Assembly (NCBI GenBank): GCA_035510855.1 | Contig: DATKGG010000058.1 | Location: 11,018 to 75,017, forward strand | Reading direction: 5' to 3' | Source: Palsa-459 sp035510855 | GTDB taxonomy: Bacteria > Actinomycetota > Acidimicrobiia > Acidimicrobiales > RAAP-2 | Length of the DNA stretch: 64,000 nt | The notes under the pieces: model-generated | Database searches by the model: none | What the model was told of the DNA's origin: nothing | Seen by the model: only the letters and a program-made list of their open reading frames with translations | Shown: positions 16,360 to 24,796 of the stretch, in pieces | Position numbering within the stretch: position 1 is the first letter of the stretch | Layout: each line of letters starts with the position of its first letter | Translations under genes and position numbers: made by a program

Positions 16360-17201
16360 CGTCGCTCCTCTCGCGCCTCGGTCTCGGTGCACGCGATCGC
16401 GCGCTCATCGTGACGGCCGACGACTTCGGGCTGTGCCACGCGGCGACCGAGGGCGTGCTCGACGCGCTCGGTCGCGGCGCCGCCACGTCCGCAGGGCTCG
16501 TGGTGCCCGCGCCCTGGGCGCTCGAAGCCGCGTCGAGGGCGGGTGGCCACGACGTCGGCGTCCACCTCGCGCTTACCGCCGGGCTGCCCAGGTTCCGCTG
16601 GGGGCCCGTCACCTTCGCCCCGTCGCTCCTCGGCGGTGACGGCGGCTTCCCCGCGACCACCGAGGACCTCCATGACCACGCCGATCCCGACGAGGTGCGC
16701 CGCGAGTGCCGAGCGCAGCTCGAGCGCGCCGTGCTCCTCGGTGTCGGGCCGACCCACCTCTCGGTGCTCGGTGACGCCCTCTTCGCGGCCCCCGCGCTCT
16801 TCGACGTGCTCGTCGAGCTCGCCGCCGAGTCGGGGCTGCCTTTGCGGCTCCCTGGGCGCGCCGACGCGTCGAGGTTCGGCTTTCCCCTCTACGAGCTGGT
16901 GGACGACGCGGGCGTCGCCCGCACCGACCACGTGCGCCACTCGGCCCCCGGGATCCTTGACGACCCCGCGGGCTTCGCGGCGAGCCTGCTCGGGGGCGTG
17001 ACCGAGCTGGTGGTCCGACCCGCGCGCGACACCGACGAGCTGCACGCGCTCGCACCTGATGCCGACGAGCGCGTTCGCGACCTCGGCTCCCTCGTTGGCG
17101 AGGGCTCGATCGCCCGCGCGCTCGACGACGCCGGCGTCGTCACCCTGTCCTGGTCCGTCGTGCGCGACCTCACCCCCAGCCCATCCGTCCCCGCGCGCTG
17201 A
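16356..17201 (+). CDS. ChbG/HpnK (YdjC)-family carbohydrate deacetylase
   Basis: A 281-residue protein with the YdjC metal-site motifs TADDFGLC (Asp-Asp) and DVGVHLALT (His). Family enzymes remove acetyl groups from N-acetylated sugars: ChbG acts on chitobiose, HpnK on glucosaminyl hopanoids. Linkage to purE by a GTGA overlap gives no clear hint of the substrate. No signal peptide is present. Which of the two known activities applies, if either, cannot be said. Confidence 0.85.
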   Translation: MTSLLSRLGLGARDRALIVTADDFGLCHAATEGVLDALGRGAATSAGLVVPAPWALEAASRAGGHDVGVHLALTAGLPRFRWGPVTFAPSLLGGDGGFPATTEDLHDHADPDEVRRECRAQLERAVLLGVGPTHLSVLGDALFAAPALFDVLVELAAESGLPLRLPGRADASRFGFPLYELVDDAGVARTDHVRHSAPGILDDPAGFAASLLGGVTELVVRPARDTDELHALAPDADERVRDLGSLVGEGSIARALDDAGVVTLSWSVVRDLTPSPSVPAR

Positions 17202-17204
17202 GCG

Positions 17205-17312
17205 ATGCCCTCCCTCGCTCGAGTCACGTTGCTCTGGGTCCTGGCCACCGCGATCGCCCTCGTGCTCGCCGAGAGCGCCGGGGCGATCCACCTGGCGTTC
17301 CTCGGGGCCTGA
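17205..17312 (+). CDS. Possible 35-residue single-helix membrane peptide
   Basis: An ATG 3 nt after the ydjC stop opens 35 codons with very high GC at third positions. They encode a hydrophobic helix (LLWVLATAIALVLAES). No ribosome site is clear, but translation could be coupled to ydjC. It may instead be the first piece of a frameshifted membrane-protein gene that continues to 17718. Confidence 0.4.
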   Translation: MPSLARVTLLWVLATAIALVLAESAGAIHLAFLGA

Positions 17313-17373
17313 CTGGCTCCCCCGCGGTTCGTGCGTGGTCACTCGATGAAGAGCGCCTTGCGCTGCCGATGCG

Positions 17374-17718
17374 GTGCATGCCGGTCCTGTTCATCGCGCT
17401 GCGCTGCACGCCGTTCAACAAGGCGCCTTCCTCAACTGGACGCACATGACGGTCGGGGTGATGCTCGCGATCGCCCAGGGCGTCGTCAGGGTCTGGCTCT
17501 GCTCGGTGCTCCCCGCGTTCCGTGTCCTCGCCGCGGCGGGTCTCGAGCTCCTGGGCGGCATCATCAGCGTGATGTCGCTGCCCGACACGTCGTTCAACAT
17601 CCTCTTGCAGGGCGAGCTGCTGTTCAACCTCGGGTTCTGCCTGTGCCTCATCGCGGTGGTCCACGACGCGGCGGCCGCGCCCCCTGCGAGCGACACGGTC
17701 GCGTGGAGCGAGTGGTGA
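17374..17718 (+). CDS. Hypothetical membrane protein, possibly frameshifted at its 5' end
   Basis: The 114-codon frame has about three hydrophobic segments (MTVGVMLAIAQGVVRVWLC, LAAAGLELLGGIISVMS, LLFNLGFCLCLIAVV) and strong G/C preference at third positions from about 17428 on. Before that point this frame has poor codon bias. The frame beginning with the ATG at 17369 instead looks coding (PVLFIALRCTPFNK) but stops soon. A frameshift near 17425 is therefore suspected, by mutation, sequence error or decay. The true start is uncertain. No family is recognised. Confidence 0.5.
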   Translation: MHAGPVHRAALHAVQQGAFLNWTHMTVGVMLAIAQGVVRVWLCSVLPAFRVLAAAGLELLGGIISVMSLPDTSFNILLQGELLFNLGFCLCLIAVVHDAAAAPPASDTVAWSEW

Positions 17719-17779
17719 ACCGCCCCTTGGGCCGCGCCAGAGACCCCACGGCGTAGGCTCTCCCCCGAAGGGAGGCCCT

Positions 17780-18526
17780 GTGGGCGCGTGGCAGCGGTTG
17801 ATGGCGATTTTCCAGGCCAAGACGAACAAGGCGCTGGACAAGATGGAGGATCCGAGAGAGACGCTCGACCTCTCCTACGACAAGCAGCTCGAGAACCTGA
17901 CCAAGGTCCGCCGGGCGGTCGCCGACGTCGCGACGGCGCGAAAGCGGATCGAGCTGCAGGCCAACGAGCTGAAGAAGCAGGGCGAAAAGCTCCAGAGCCA
18001 GGCGAAGGCGGCCCTCTCGCAGGGCAACGAGGACCTCGCGCGCGCCGCGCTCGAGCGTCGCTCGGTCGTCGCGAGCCAGCTCTCGGACCTCGAGGTCCAG
18101 CACCAGCAGGTCGCGGACCAAGAGCAGAAGCTGATCGCGACCTCCCATCGCCTCCAGAGCGAGGTCGAGGCGTTCCGGACACGCAAAGAGACGATCAAGG
18201 CGACCTACACGGCAGCTGAGGCCCAGGCCCACATCGGCGAGGCCGTCGCGGGCATCTCGTCGTCGATGAGCGACTCGGGGGCGGCGATGCAGCGCGCCCA
18301 GGACAAGATCGCCCAGATGCAGGCCCGCTCGGGTGCGATCGACGAGCTGCTCGCCAGCGGTGCGCTGACGGACCTGTCGCACCCCACCGACGACATCCAG
18401 GCAGAGCTCGACAAGATCTCGTCGACCTCCGAGGTCGACAGCGAGATGGCGAAGCTCAAGGCGGAACTCGCGACGGCGCCCGCGCCGGAGCTCGGTGGGG
18501 GCACCGAGGGAGCTACCGCCAGCTGA
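17780..18526 (+). CDS. pspA: PspA/IM30-family membrane-stress protein
   Basis: The 248 residues are almost entirely charged coiled coil after a short amphipathic N-terminal helix (WQRLMAIFQAKTNKALDKME), the membrane-binding element of PspA/Vipp1. The phrase EDPRETLDLSYDKQLENL and the long Gln/Glu/Lys-rich coil to about residue 190 are family hallmarks. The C-terminus is acidic and Ala/Pro-rich. ESCRT-III-like polymers of this family protect the inner membrane. The GTG start is preceded by GGGAGG. No pspB/C genes are adjacent. Confidence 0.9.
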   Translation: MGAWQRLMAIFQAKTNKALDKMEDPRETLDLSYDKQLENLTKVRRAVADVATARKRIELQANELKKQGEKLQSQAKAALSQGNEDLARAALERRSVVASQLSDLEVQHQQVADQEQKLIATSHRLQSEVEAFRTRKETIKATYTAAEAQAHIGEAVAGISSSMSDSGAAMQRAQDKIAQMQARSGAIDELLASGALTDLSHPTDDIQAELDKISSTSEVDSEMAKLKAELATAPAPELGGGTEGATAS

Positions 18527-18586
18527 TGGCCTCGCGCAGCATCGAGCCCGACCTCACGAGGTCGCTCGCTTCGTGGAGGCTGTCGG

Positions 18587-18892
18587 TCAGCTGACCTGGT
18601 CGGCTGCCGCGGCGCTGGCCGCCTCGGCGAGCTGCAGGTCGAGCTCGGTCAGCCCGCCTTGGTCGTGGGTCGAGACCACAAGCCGGACCGTCGTGTAGCG
18701 CACGTCGATGTCAGGGTGGTGGTTGAGCCGCTCGGCGTTCTCGGCAACCGTGACCACGAAGCCGATCGCGTCCATGAAGGTCGGGAACTGGAACTCGACG
18801 CGGAGCTTGTCGCCGTCGCGAGCCCACGGGGAGCCCGCGGCGGCCAGTGCGGCGTCGACGGTCGCGGTGTCGAGCAGTGCTGGGCGGGTCAT
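18587..18892 (-). CDS. 4a-hydroxytetrahydrobiopterin dehydratase (PCD/DCoH)
   Basis: A 101-residue single-domain protein. FMDAIGFVVTVAENAERLNHHPD supplies the EN-x4-HHP catalytic motif, and a later VSTHDQGGLTELD completes the fold. The enzyme dehydrates pterin-4a-carbinolamine formed by aromatic amino-acid hydroxylases; in bacteria lacking these it may serve molybdopterin or other pterins. The ATG at 18892 overlaps the fumC stop (ATGA), so it is the last gene of the operon nfo-fumC-PCD. Confidence 0.9.
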   Translation of the reverse strand: MTRPALLDTATVDAALAAAGSPWARDGDKLRVEFQFPTFMDAIGFVVTVAENAERLNHHPDIDVRYTTVRLVVSTHDQGGLTELDLQLAEAASAAAADQVS

Positions 18893-20274
18893 GGCATCGC
18901 CATCCTCTCGGGGTCGACGGCCTCGTCGAACTCCGCCGCGGTCAGGTAGCCGAGCGCGACGGCGGCATCGCGGAGCGTCGAGCCCTCGGCGTGCGCCTTC
19001 TTCGCCACCGTGGCCGCCTTGTCGTAGCCGATGATCGGGTTGAGGGCGGTGACGAGCATCAAGGAGCGCTCGAGGTGCTCGCTGATCCTGGCCTCGTCGG
19101 CACGGAGCCCGACGACGCAGTACTCGCAGAACAGCTCGCACGAGTCGCTGAGCAGGTCAACGGAGTTGCAGAAGTTGAAGATCATGACGGGCTTGCACAC
19201 GTTGAGCTCGAGGTTGCCCCTCGAGCCGGCGATGCCAATCGCGGTGTCGTTGCCGAGGACCTGGACGCACACCATGATCAGGGCCTCGCACTGCGTGGGG
19301 TTGACCTTCCCCGGCATGATCGAGCTGCCGGGCTCGTTCTCTGGCAGCACGAGCTCGCCGAGCCCGCTGCGCGGGCCAGAGCCGAGCCATCTGACGTCGT
19401 CGGCGATCTTGGTGAGGCTGACTGCGAGCGTGCGGATGGCCCCGTGCGCGAAGACGATGGCGTCGTGGGCGGCCAGCGCGGCGAACTTGTTGGGCGCGGT
19501 CACGAAGGGCGCACCGGTGCGCGCCGCGATCGCCGCGGCGACGCGGGCGCCGAACTCGGGGTGCGTGTTCAGCCCGGTGCCGACGGCGGTGCCGCCGAGC
19601 GCGAGCTCGTAGAGGCTCCCCATCGCCGCGCCGATCCTCATGAGGTCCGCGTCGAGCTGGGCGACGTACCCGGAGAACTCCTGGCCCAACGTGAGCGGGA
19701 CGGCGTCCATGAGGTGGGTGCGCCCGATCTTCGTGATCCCCGCGAATGCCTCCGAGCGTTCGGCCAGCGCGTCGCGCAGCGCGGTCACCGACGGGATCAG
19801 CCGCTCGCGCAGCTGAAAGACCGCAGCGACGTGCATCGCGGTCGGGAACGTGTCGTTCGAAGACTGCGAGCAGTTGACGTGATCGTTCGGGTGGACGGGG
19901 TCCTTCGAGCCGCGCTCCCCACCCGCGAGCTCGTTTGCCCGGTTGGAGATGACCTCGTTCACGTTCATGTTCGTCTGCGTGCCGCTCCCCGTCTGCCAGA
20001 CGCGCAGGGGGAACTCGGCATCGAGCGTGCCGTCGGCGACCTCACGGGCCGCGCGCTCGATGAGCTCGGCGCGCCTGGCGTCGAGGAGTCCCAGCTCGGC
20101 ATTGACCGTGGCGGCCGCCCCCTTCAGCACTCCGAAGGCGTGGATGACCGCCGGCGGCATCTGGTCGTGGCCGATCGCGAAGTGCTGGAGGCTCCGCTCC
20201 GTCTGCGCCCCCCAGTAGCGCTCGGCGGGCACCTCGATCGTGCCCATCGTGTCGGACTCGGTGCGCGTGCTCAG
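18889..20274 (-). CDS. fumC: Class II fumarate hydratase, probable CTG start
   Basis: Interconverts fumarate and malate in the TCA cycle. Landmarks are QTGSGTQTNMNVNE, GRTHLMDAVPLTLGQEFSGY and the fumarase signature GSSIMPGKVNP. The N-terminal RTESDTMG matches the conserved RxExDxMG of fumarases, so translation must start before the first ATG (20247). The only suitable codon is CTG at 20274, with a strong AAGGAGG four bases upstream and a four-base CTGA overlap with the nfo stop. That gives 461 residues, the usual length. If CTG is not used the protein would be 452 residues from the ATG, lacking the conserved end and a ribosome site. Confidence 0.95.
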   Translation of the reverse strand: MSTRTESDTMGTIEVPAERYWGAQTERSLQHFAIGHDQMPPAVIHAFGVLKGAAATVNAELGLLDARRAELIERAAREVADGTLDAEFPLRVWQTGSGTQTNMNVNEVISNRANELAGGERGSKDPVHPNDHVNCSQSSNDTFPTAMHVAAVFQLRERLIPSVTALRDALAERSEAFAGITKIGRTHLMDAVPLTLGQEFSGYVAQLDADLMRIGAAMGSLYELALGGTAVGTGLNTHPEFGARVAAAIAARTGAPFVTAPNKFAALAAHDAIVFAHGAIRTLAVSLTKIADDVRWLGSGPRSGLGELVLPENEPGSSIMPGKVNPTQCEALIMVCVQVLGNDTAIGIAGSRGNLELNVCKPVMIFNFCNSVDLLSDSCELFCEYCVVGLRADEARISEHLERSLMLVTALNPIIGYDKAATVAKKAHAEGSTLRDAAVALGYLTAAEFDEAVDPERMAMP

Positions 20275-21344
20275 GCGTCCTCCTTGTTTCTTCGGGTCGT
20301 CGAGCCCGTCTTTGCGGTCGACGCCTTTGAGGTCGCTCGCTTCACGGTCGTCGCCTTGGAGGCGGACGCTCGCTTCGCGGCCGTCCTTGCGGTCGACGCC
20401 TTGGACGCCGCGGTCGCGGGCTTCGCCGCCTTGGCCTTCCCGGCTGCACGCACCGCTCGCCTTGGCCGCATCGCCTCGCCGCGGGCGAGGATGGTTCTCG
20501 CGGCGGCGACGTCGACCGCCCTCGGCCCGTCGCCCTCGCCGGGCACCTCGAGAAGCGCTGCCACGTCGACGAGCGCGGGATGCCCGACGAGGGCCGCGAG
20601 CCCGTCGCCGCCGATCGAGCCGTCGCCGAGGTTCTCGTGGCGGTCGCGGTTCGAGCCGAACGGGACCTTCGAGTCGTTGAGGTGCAGGCATCCGAGCCGC
20701 TCGAGCCCGAACCTGGCCTTTACCTCGTCGATGACCGCGTCGGCGCCTTCGACGGTCGAGTAGTCCACGCCACTCGCCCACAGGTGCTGGGTGTCGATGC
20801 ACACCCCGACTCGTTCGTCGCGGTCCACTGCATCGAGCACGCTCTCGAGCTCTTCCATGGTTCGGCCCACGGTTCCGCCCGAGCCCGCCGCGTTCTCGAG
20901 GAGGATCGGGCAGGCCGGCAGGTCACGCTCCTTCGGGTCGTCCGCATTGTCGAGCGCCGTCGTGAGCGCAGCTGCGATCTGTCCGAGCACGCCGTCGAGC
21001 CCGGCGCCATGGTGGCTGCCGACGTGCAGCACGAGCCCTGAGGCCCCCATGCCGCGAGCGACTGCGAGGTTCGCGGTCAGGCACTCGACGCTGCGCGCGA
21101 AGAGCGTCTCGTCCGCGGTCGCGAGATTGATCAGGTACGTCGCGTGGCAGAACGTGGCGCGCACGGTCTCGTGCGCGCGCGCCGCGTCGCGGTACGCGGC
21201 AAGAACGTCAGGGGCGTACTGCGTCGGCTTCCACGCGCGCGGCGACTGGGTGAAGACCTGCACGGCGTCGGCACCCACCTCGACGCCGCGATCGAGGCGG
21301 GCGGTGAGCGGGCCGCCTCCGCGGACGTGGGCCCCGATAAGCAC
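20271..21344 (-). CDS. nfo: Endonuclease IV with histone-H1-like basic tail
   Basis: AP endonuclease that nicks DNA at abasic sites in base excision repair. The trinuclear-zinc residues lie in LHVGSHHGAG, ILLENAAG, CIDTQHLWASGVD, CLHLNDSK and NRDRHENLGDGSIG. The core ends near residue 299. Residues 300-357 form an extra tail made of Ala, Lys, Ser, Thr and Arg with ten Lys and five Arg, like mycobacterial HupB or histone H1 tails, probably for nonspecific DNA binding. The GTG start has TAGCCT 6 nt upstream. fumC begins inside its stop. Confidence 0.93.
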   Translation of the reverse strand: MLIGAHVRGGGPLTARLDRGVEVGADAVQVFTQSPRAWKPTQYAPDVLAAYRDAARAHETVRATFCHATYLINLATADETLFARSVECLTANLAVARGMGASGLVLHVGSHHGAGLDGVLGQIAAALTTALDNADDPKERDLPACPILLENAAGSGGTVGRTMEELESVLDAVDRDERVGVCIDTQHLWASGVDYSTVEGADAVIDEVKARFGLERLGCLHLNDSKVPFGSNRDRHENLGDGSIGGDGLAALVGHPALVDVAALLEVPGEGDGPRAVDVAAARTILARGEAMRPRRAVRAAGKAKAAKPATAASKASTARTAAKRASASKATTVKRATSKASTAKTGSTTRRNKEDA

Positions 21345-21350
21345 GTCTGC

Positions 21351-21356
21351 AGGCTA
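21351..21356 (-). promoter_or_regulatory. Leaderless-type -10 of nfo
   Basis: TAGCCT on the minus strand, ending 6 nt before the GTG at 21344; the same hexamer and spacing occur at glpK and purK. Confidence 0.55.
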
Positions 21357-21426
21357 TCCGGGCGTCGGCTCGCGACAACAGATCGCCGCGTTGGGTGGCT
21401 GGACCGCGCGCTGCCAGACTTGCGCG

Positions 21427-21918
21427 ATGACAGACGTCGAGGTGGCTCCGAACGAGACGGCGTGCGGCGCCTGCCCGAGGCTCCAGTGGCAGTCACCTGC
21501 GCCAAGGGACCGCATCGTGGCAACCTCACGGTTCGTCGTCGCCCACGCGTTCAACGCCAACCTCGAGGGCTGGCTTGTCGTGCTGCCCCGACGCCATGTC
21601 GTCTCGCTCGACCAGTTCGACGACGTCGAGACAGCCGAGCTCGGGCCGCTGCTGCGCGGCGTCACGGCGGCACTCATGGCGACCACGGGCTGCGAGAAGA
21701 CCTACGTCCTGCTGCTGGCCGAGATGGAGGGCTTCCAGCACGTGCACTTCCACGTCGTGCCCCGTGGGCCGGACCTCCCCGACGCCTACAGAGGGTCGAG
21801 GATCTTCGGACTGCTCGGCAATCCCGAGCTGGACGTCGTCTCGCCCGAGCGAATGAACGAGCTCGCCATCGCTCTGCGCGGCCATCTCGCGGACTCGGGC
21901 ATCATCGCCGAGGCCTAG
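21427..21918 (+). CDS. HIT-family nucleotide-binding protein
   Basis: A 163-residue histidine-triad protein: the motif HVHFHVVPR (His-x-His-x-His) gives the nucleotidyl-transfer nucleophile. An N-terminal CGACPRLQW cysteine pair and WLVVLPRRHVVSL are typical of actinobacterial HIT proteins. Members hydrolyse AMP conjugates or diadenosine polyphosphates; the substrate is unknown. The ATG at 21427 is chosen because sequence before it is noncoding and CAGACT lies 6 nt upstream. Its stop overlaps the convergent zinc-ribbon stop by CTAG. Confidence 0.88.
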   Translation: MTDVEVAPNETACGACPRLQWQSPAPRDRIVATSRFVVAHAFNANLEGWLVVLPRRHVVSLDQFDDVETAELGPLLRGVTAALMATTGCEKTYVLLLAEMEGFQHVHFHVVPRGPDLPDAYRGSRIFGLLGNPELDVVSPERMNELAIALRGHLADSGIIAEA

Positions 21919-22085
21919 GTCAGTCCCGCAGCTCGAGATTCGAGGCTGGCGCCGAGCGCGACGAACGTGTGCTGACACTGTCTGCACTGGATGGCGTGCG
22001 TGCACTCGGGGCAGGTCGCCGACTGCAGCCCGTCGTCGAGCGTGACGTATGTCGTGCAGCTTGGGCAGAGGAGGCGGATCGTCAC
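21915..22085 (-). CDS. Small zinc-ribbon protein, function unknown
   Basis: About 56 residues with three cysteine pairs, CPSC, CPEC and CRQC, enough for one zinc ribbon plus an extra pair. The GTG at 22085 has AAGG 6 nt upstream and is preferred over the GTG at 22103, which abuts its would-be ribosome site. No further domain is present. It may follow the acyltransferase gene in transcription, 63 bp away on the same strand. Confidence 0.65.
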   Translation of the reverse strand: MTIRLLCPSCTTYVTLDDGLQSATCPECTHAIQCRQCQHTFVALGASLESRAAGLT

Positions 22086-22148
22086 GCCGTGCCTTAGTAC
22101 CACCCCTCTTCGGCCCAGGAGCTGGTCCAGAATGCAGGTGCAACCGGG

Positions 22149-24185
22149 TCAGGGGTGGTCCGCGGGGCAGAAATTGTCGCCGGAGGTGACGGCCTTGGCA
22201 CGCTGCCAGCCGTCGACCCACCACCCTGAGCGCGGCGGGGCAAGGTGCCACGTCATGACCGCGTCCCCCGCGATCGCCGCGGCGTACAGCTCGATGCCCG
22301 CGGGGCACAGGTGCGTGCCGTCGAGCCGCCGGACGCGGTCCCAGGTCGCCTCGGGCGCTCCGGGGTCCCGCGGCGGTGGCAGCCAGGGGCTGTACTGGCC
22401 GTGGAGCTCGACGCTCCCCGCGACCGGGAAGTACATGACGCGGCCCGGCTCGAGCGACGGCATCTGGGCCACCACCGCGTTCCAGGCGACAGTGTGTCGA
22501 ATGGCCGTGGCCAGCGACGCCGCGGTGATGGCTTCGATGGGGTGCGTGAGCGGGTACTGGATGAACACCACGCCCTGCGCGCCGGCAGACCGCACGACCG
22601 ACACGATCTGGCGCAGCCTCTGTTCGTAGGCCGCGGGTTGCTCTGCCTGTGCCCCGTCGAAGTCGGTCTGGAACAGCACCACGTCGGCGTGCGTCGAGGT
22701 GACCCCGTCGCGGACGTAGCTGCGCCACGTCGGGTCCATGTAGGTCCCGAATCCCGGGAACCCGTCGTTGGTCGCGACCACCTCGCCCGTCGCGTCGAGG
22801 GCCGCGTCGATGCCGGGTCCAGAGATGTAGAACTGCGAGTCGCCGAGGAGCACGATGCGCAGCGGGTTCGCGCGGCTGATCGGGTGGTCGATCGCGATCG
22901 GCGACTGTCTGCCGAGACCCCCTGCGCCCGGGATGACCGAGGCGGGCGCGTAGCGGAGCAGCGTCGCGCGCACGTAGGAGTGCACCACGAGCGACGGCGT
23001 GGTGCCGATGATGACGGCGCAGACTGTTGCGAGCACGCCGAGCGGATAGAGCGCCCGCCGCAGTGTGATCGTGAACACCTGGCGTCGCACCGGGAGCTCG
23101 ACCAAGAAGTAGCTCGCGAGAACGAACGCAGCGATGATCGCAAGCCGCGCGACGAGCAACGGCACACCCGACAGCCCCGAGATCGCGGGCGTGAACAGAA
23201 CGATCACCGGGTAGTGCCACAGGTAGATGCCGTAGCTCACGAGCCCGATCGCGACCAGGGGTCGCCACGAGAAGCACGTCGCGAGCACGGAGCCGGGGCG
23301 GCGCACGTCAGCGAGGACGATCGCGCACAGGACCGATGCGCCGAGAAAACCTCCCTCGAACATGAAGTTCGACGGGAACTCGCTTGCGTTGCCCGCGGTG
23401 ACCATGAGCACGAGCAAGCCCACGAGCGCGACAGGGGCCGCCACGCGCAGCGCTGCTGCGATCCTCGGCGGGGTCTCGGGTCGTCGAGCGGTGAGCCACG
23501 CGAGCAGTGCGCCGACGGCGAGGTCGCCGAGCCTCGTATCGGTGCCGTAGTACACGCGAGTCGGATCGGCCCCGGGAGTGAAGAGGATCGCCATGAGCGC
23601 CGTCGAGGCGATCGCGATCGCGATCGAGACCGAGATCCCGAGGCGGCGGCGCTGCTGGAGTCCCTTGGCGAGCAGGCCGAGGGTCACGAACGGCCACATC
23701 AGGTAGAACTGCTCCTCGATCGCCAGGCTCCAGGTGTGATCCAGCGGGCTCGGGGCCGAGAACTGCGCGAAGTAGCTGTGATGGATGATGATCTGCTGCC
23801 AGTTGGCGACGTAGAGCAGCGTCGCGAGCGCCTGGGACCGCAGCGCCGACAGGTCGATCGCCGCGACGAAGTCCGTCTGGCCGTAGCGGCCCTCGAGCAC
23901 CACGAAGACCATGACCGCCCCCACCATCACGAAGAGCGCGGGGAGCAGCCGCCTCGCTCGACGCGCCCAGAACTTAGCGAGCCGGATGGTGCCGGTCTCC
24001 TCGTGCTCCTCCAAGAGCAGCGAGCTGATGAGGAAGCCCGAGAGCACGAAGAACAGGTCGACGCCGAGGTAGCCGCCGCGGGCCCACGAGAAGCCGAGGT
24101 GGTACGCGAGCACCGCGAGCACCGCGAGGGCTCGCAGGCCGTCGAGCGCGGGTAGGTGCCGGCCCCTGACCGAGGAGTCCGTCAC
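22149..24185 (-). CDS. OafA-type membrane acyltransferase fused to SGNH domain
   Basis: The 678 residues have two parts. Residues 1 to about 380 are an acyltransferase-3 domain with LPALDGLRALAVLAVLAYHL, DLFFVLSGFLIS and WSLAIEEQFYLMWPF and about ten membrane helices. The C-terminal part is an extracytoplasmic SGNH hydrolase-like domain with IVLLGDSQFYISG (block I) and DGTHLCPAG (block V). Such fusions O-acetylate cell-wall or surface polysaccharides. The GTG at 24185 overlaps the upstream stop (GTGA), so it is coupled to the two genes before it. The acceptor is unknown. Confidence 0.9.
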   Translation of the reverse strand: MTDSSVRGRHLPALDGLRALAVLAVLAYHLGFSWARGGYLGVDLFFVLSGFLISSLLLEEHEETGTIRLAKFWARRARRLLPALFVMVGAVMVFVVLEGRYGQTDFVAAIDLSALRSQALATLLYVANWQQIIIHHSYFAQFSAPSPLDHTWSLAIEEQFYLMWPFVTLGLLAKGLQQRRRLGISVSIAIAIASTALMAILFTPGADPTRVYYGTDTRLGDLAVGALLAWLTARRPETPPRIAAALRVAAPVALVGLLVLMVTAGNASEFPSNFMFEGGFLGASVLCAIVLADVRRPGSVLATCFSWRPLVAIGLVSYGIYLWHYPVIVLFTPAISGLSGVPLLVARLAIIAAFVLASYFLVELPVRRQVFTITLRRALYPLGVLATVCAVIIGTTPSLVVHSYVRATLLRYAPASVIPGAGGLGRQSPIAIDHPISRANPLRIVLLGDSQFYISGPGIDAALDATGEVVATNDGFPGFGTYMDPTWRSYVRDGVTSTHADVVLFQTDFDGAQAEQPAAYEQRLRQIVSVVRSAGAQGVVFIQYPLTHPIEAITAASLATAIRHTVAWNAVVAQMPSLEPGRVMYFPVAGSVELHGQYSPWLPPPRDPGAPEATWDRVRRLDGTHLCPAGIELYAAAIAGDAVMTWHLAPPRSGWWVDGWQRAKAVTSGDNFCPADHP

Positions 24186-24796
24186 CGTGACAGCGCGGCG
24201 GCGAGCTCGTCGACGTCTGCCACCGGGTGGTCCAGCACGACGAGCGCGCCGGGATCCGGCGCAGGGATCGCCGAGGTGCACGGCATCTCGTGCAGCTCGC
24301 CGCACGGCCGCGGGCCGTCGGGCGACTGGTGCCAGACCTCGTCATGGTCCCTCCAGAAGACGTCCAGACCGCCCTCTGCGTCAGGAATCGGGAGATTGCG
24401 CGCGCCGATCACGTGCGCGGTCTCGGTGATGACGGTGTGGGTGCCCTCGATGAACAGCGTCGCGATCACCGTGGCGGCGTCGCGGCAGCTCGCCACGTCG
24501 CCCTCCAAGAAGAGCGCATGACAGGCACCGAGCAGCTGAGCCGCGGTCGCCTCTCGAGCGATGATCGATGCCGCGCGACCTGCGCCGACGCGCACGGCGA
24601 CCCCGACGTCGGCGCTCGCGTGCTGCGCCACGGCGGCGGCCACGACGAACGAGTCGAGCTCATGGCCCGCGTCGGTCCGCTGGTTCCCGAGCAGGACCAC
24701 GCGGCCACGTCCAACCGCCTCGACGCATGACGCGAGCGCTCCGATCGAGCCCTCGTCGAGCACCGCGGAGGGAAGCAGGACGAGCGACGGGATCAT
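24182..24796 (-). CDS. Hypothetical protein, possibly a reduced luciferase-like barrel
   Basis: The 204 residues show alternating strands and helices. The stretch RAASIIAREATAAQLLGACH resembles the LLM motif in which a proline/alanine-rich strand precedes AREVTTLD, so a degenerate LLM-type protein is possible. No cofactor residue is certain. It overlaps both neighbours by four bases: its ATG lies in the enoyl-CoA hydratase stop and its stop in the acyltransferase start. It is therefore made with them, but its role is unknown. Confidence 0.6.
   Translation of the reverse strand: MIPSLVLLPSAVLDEGSIGALASCVEAVGRGRVVLLGNQRTDAGHELDSFVVAAAVAQHASADVGVAVRVGAGRAASIIAREATAAQLLGACHALFLEGDVASCRDAATVIATLFIEGTHTVITETAHVIGARNLPIPDAEGGLDVFWRDHDEVWHQSPDGPRPCGELHEMPCTSAIPAPDPGALVVLDHPVADVDELAAALSR

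Noticed and set aside
18547..18566. A CGACCT/AGGTCG hairpin after pspA as a terminator
   Set aside because: The stem is only about 6 bp and lies in GC-rich sequence where such dyads are common by chance.
22245..24155. A 636-codon plus-strand open frame opposite the acyltransferase gene
   Set aside because: Its protein is an Arg/Asp/His-rich shadow typical of antisense frames in high-GC DNA. The minus strand there encodes a clear acyltransferase-SGNH protein.
24182..24796. Calling this gene an F420-dependent oxidoreductase
   Set aside because: Only one short stretch resembles the LLM pattern; the start strand and the glycine-rich cofactor motif are missing.
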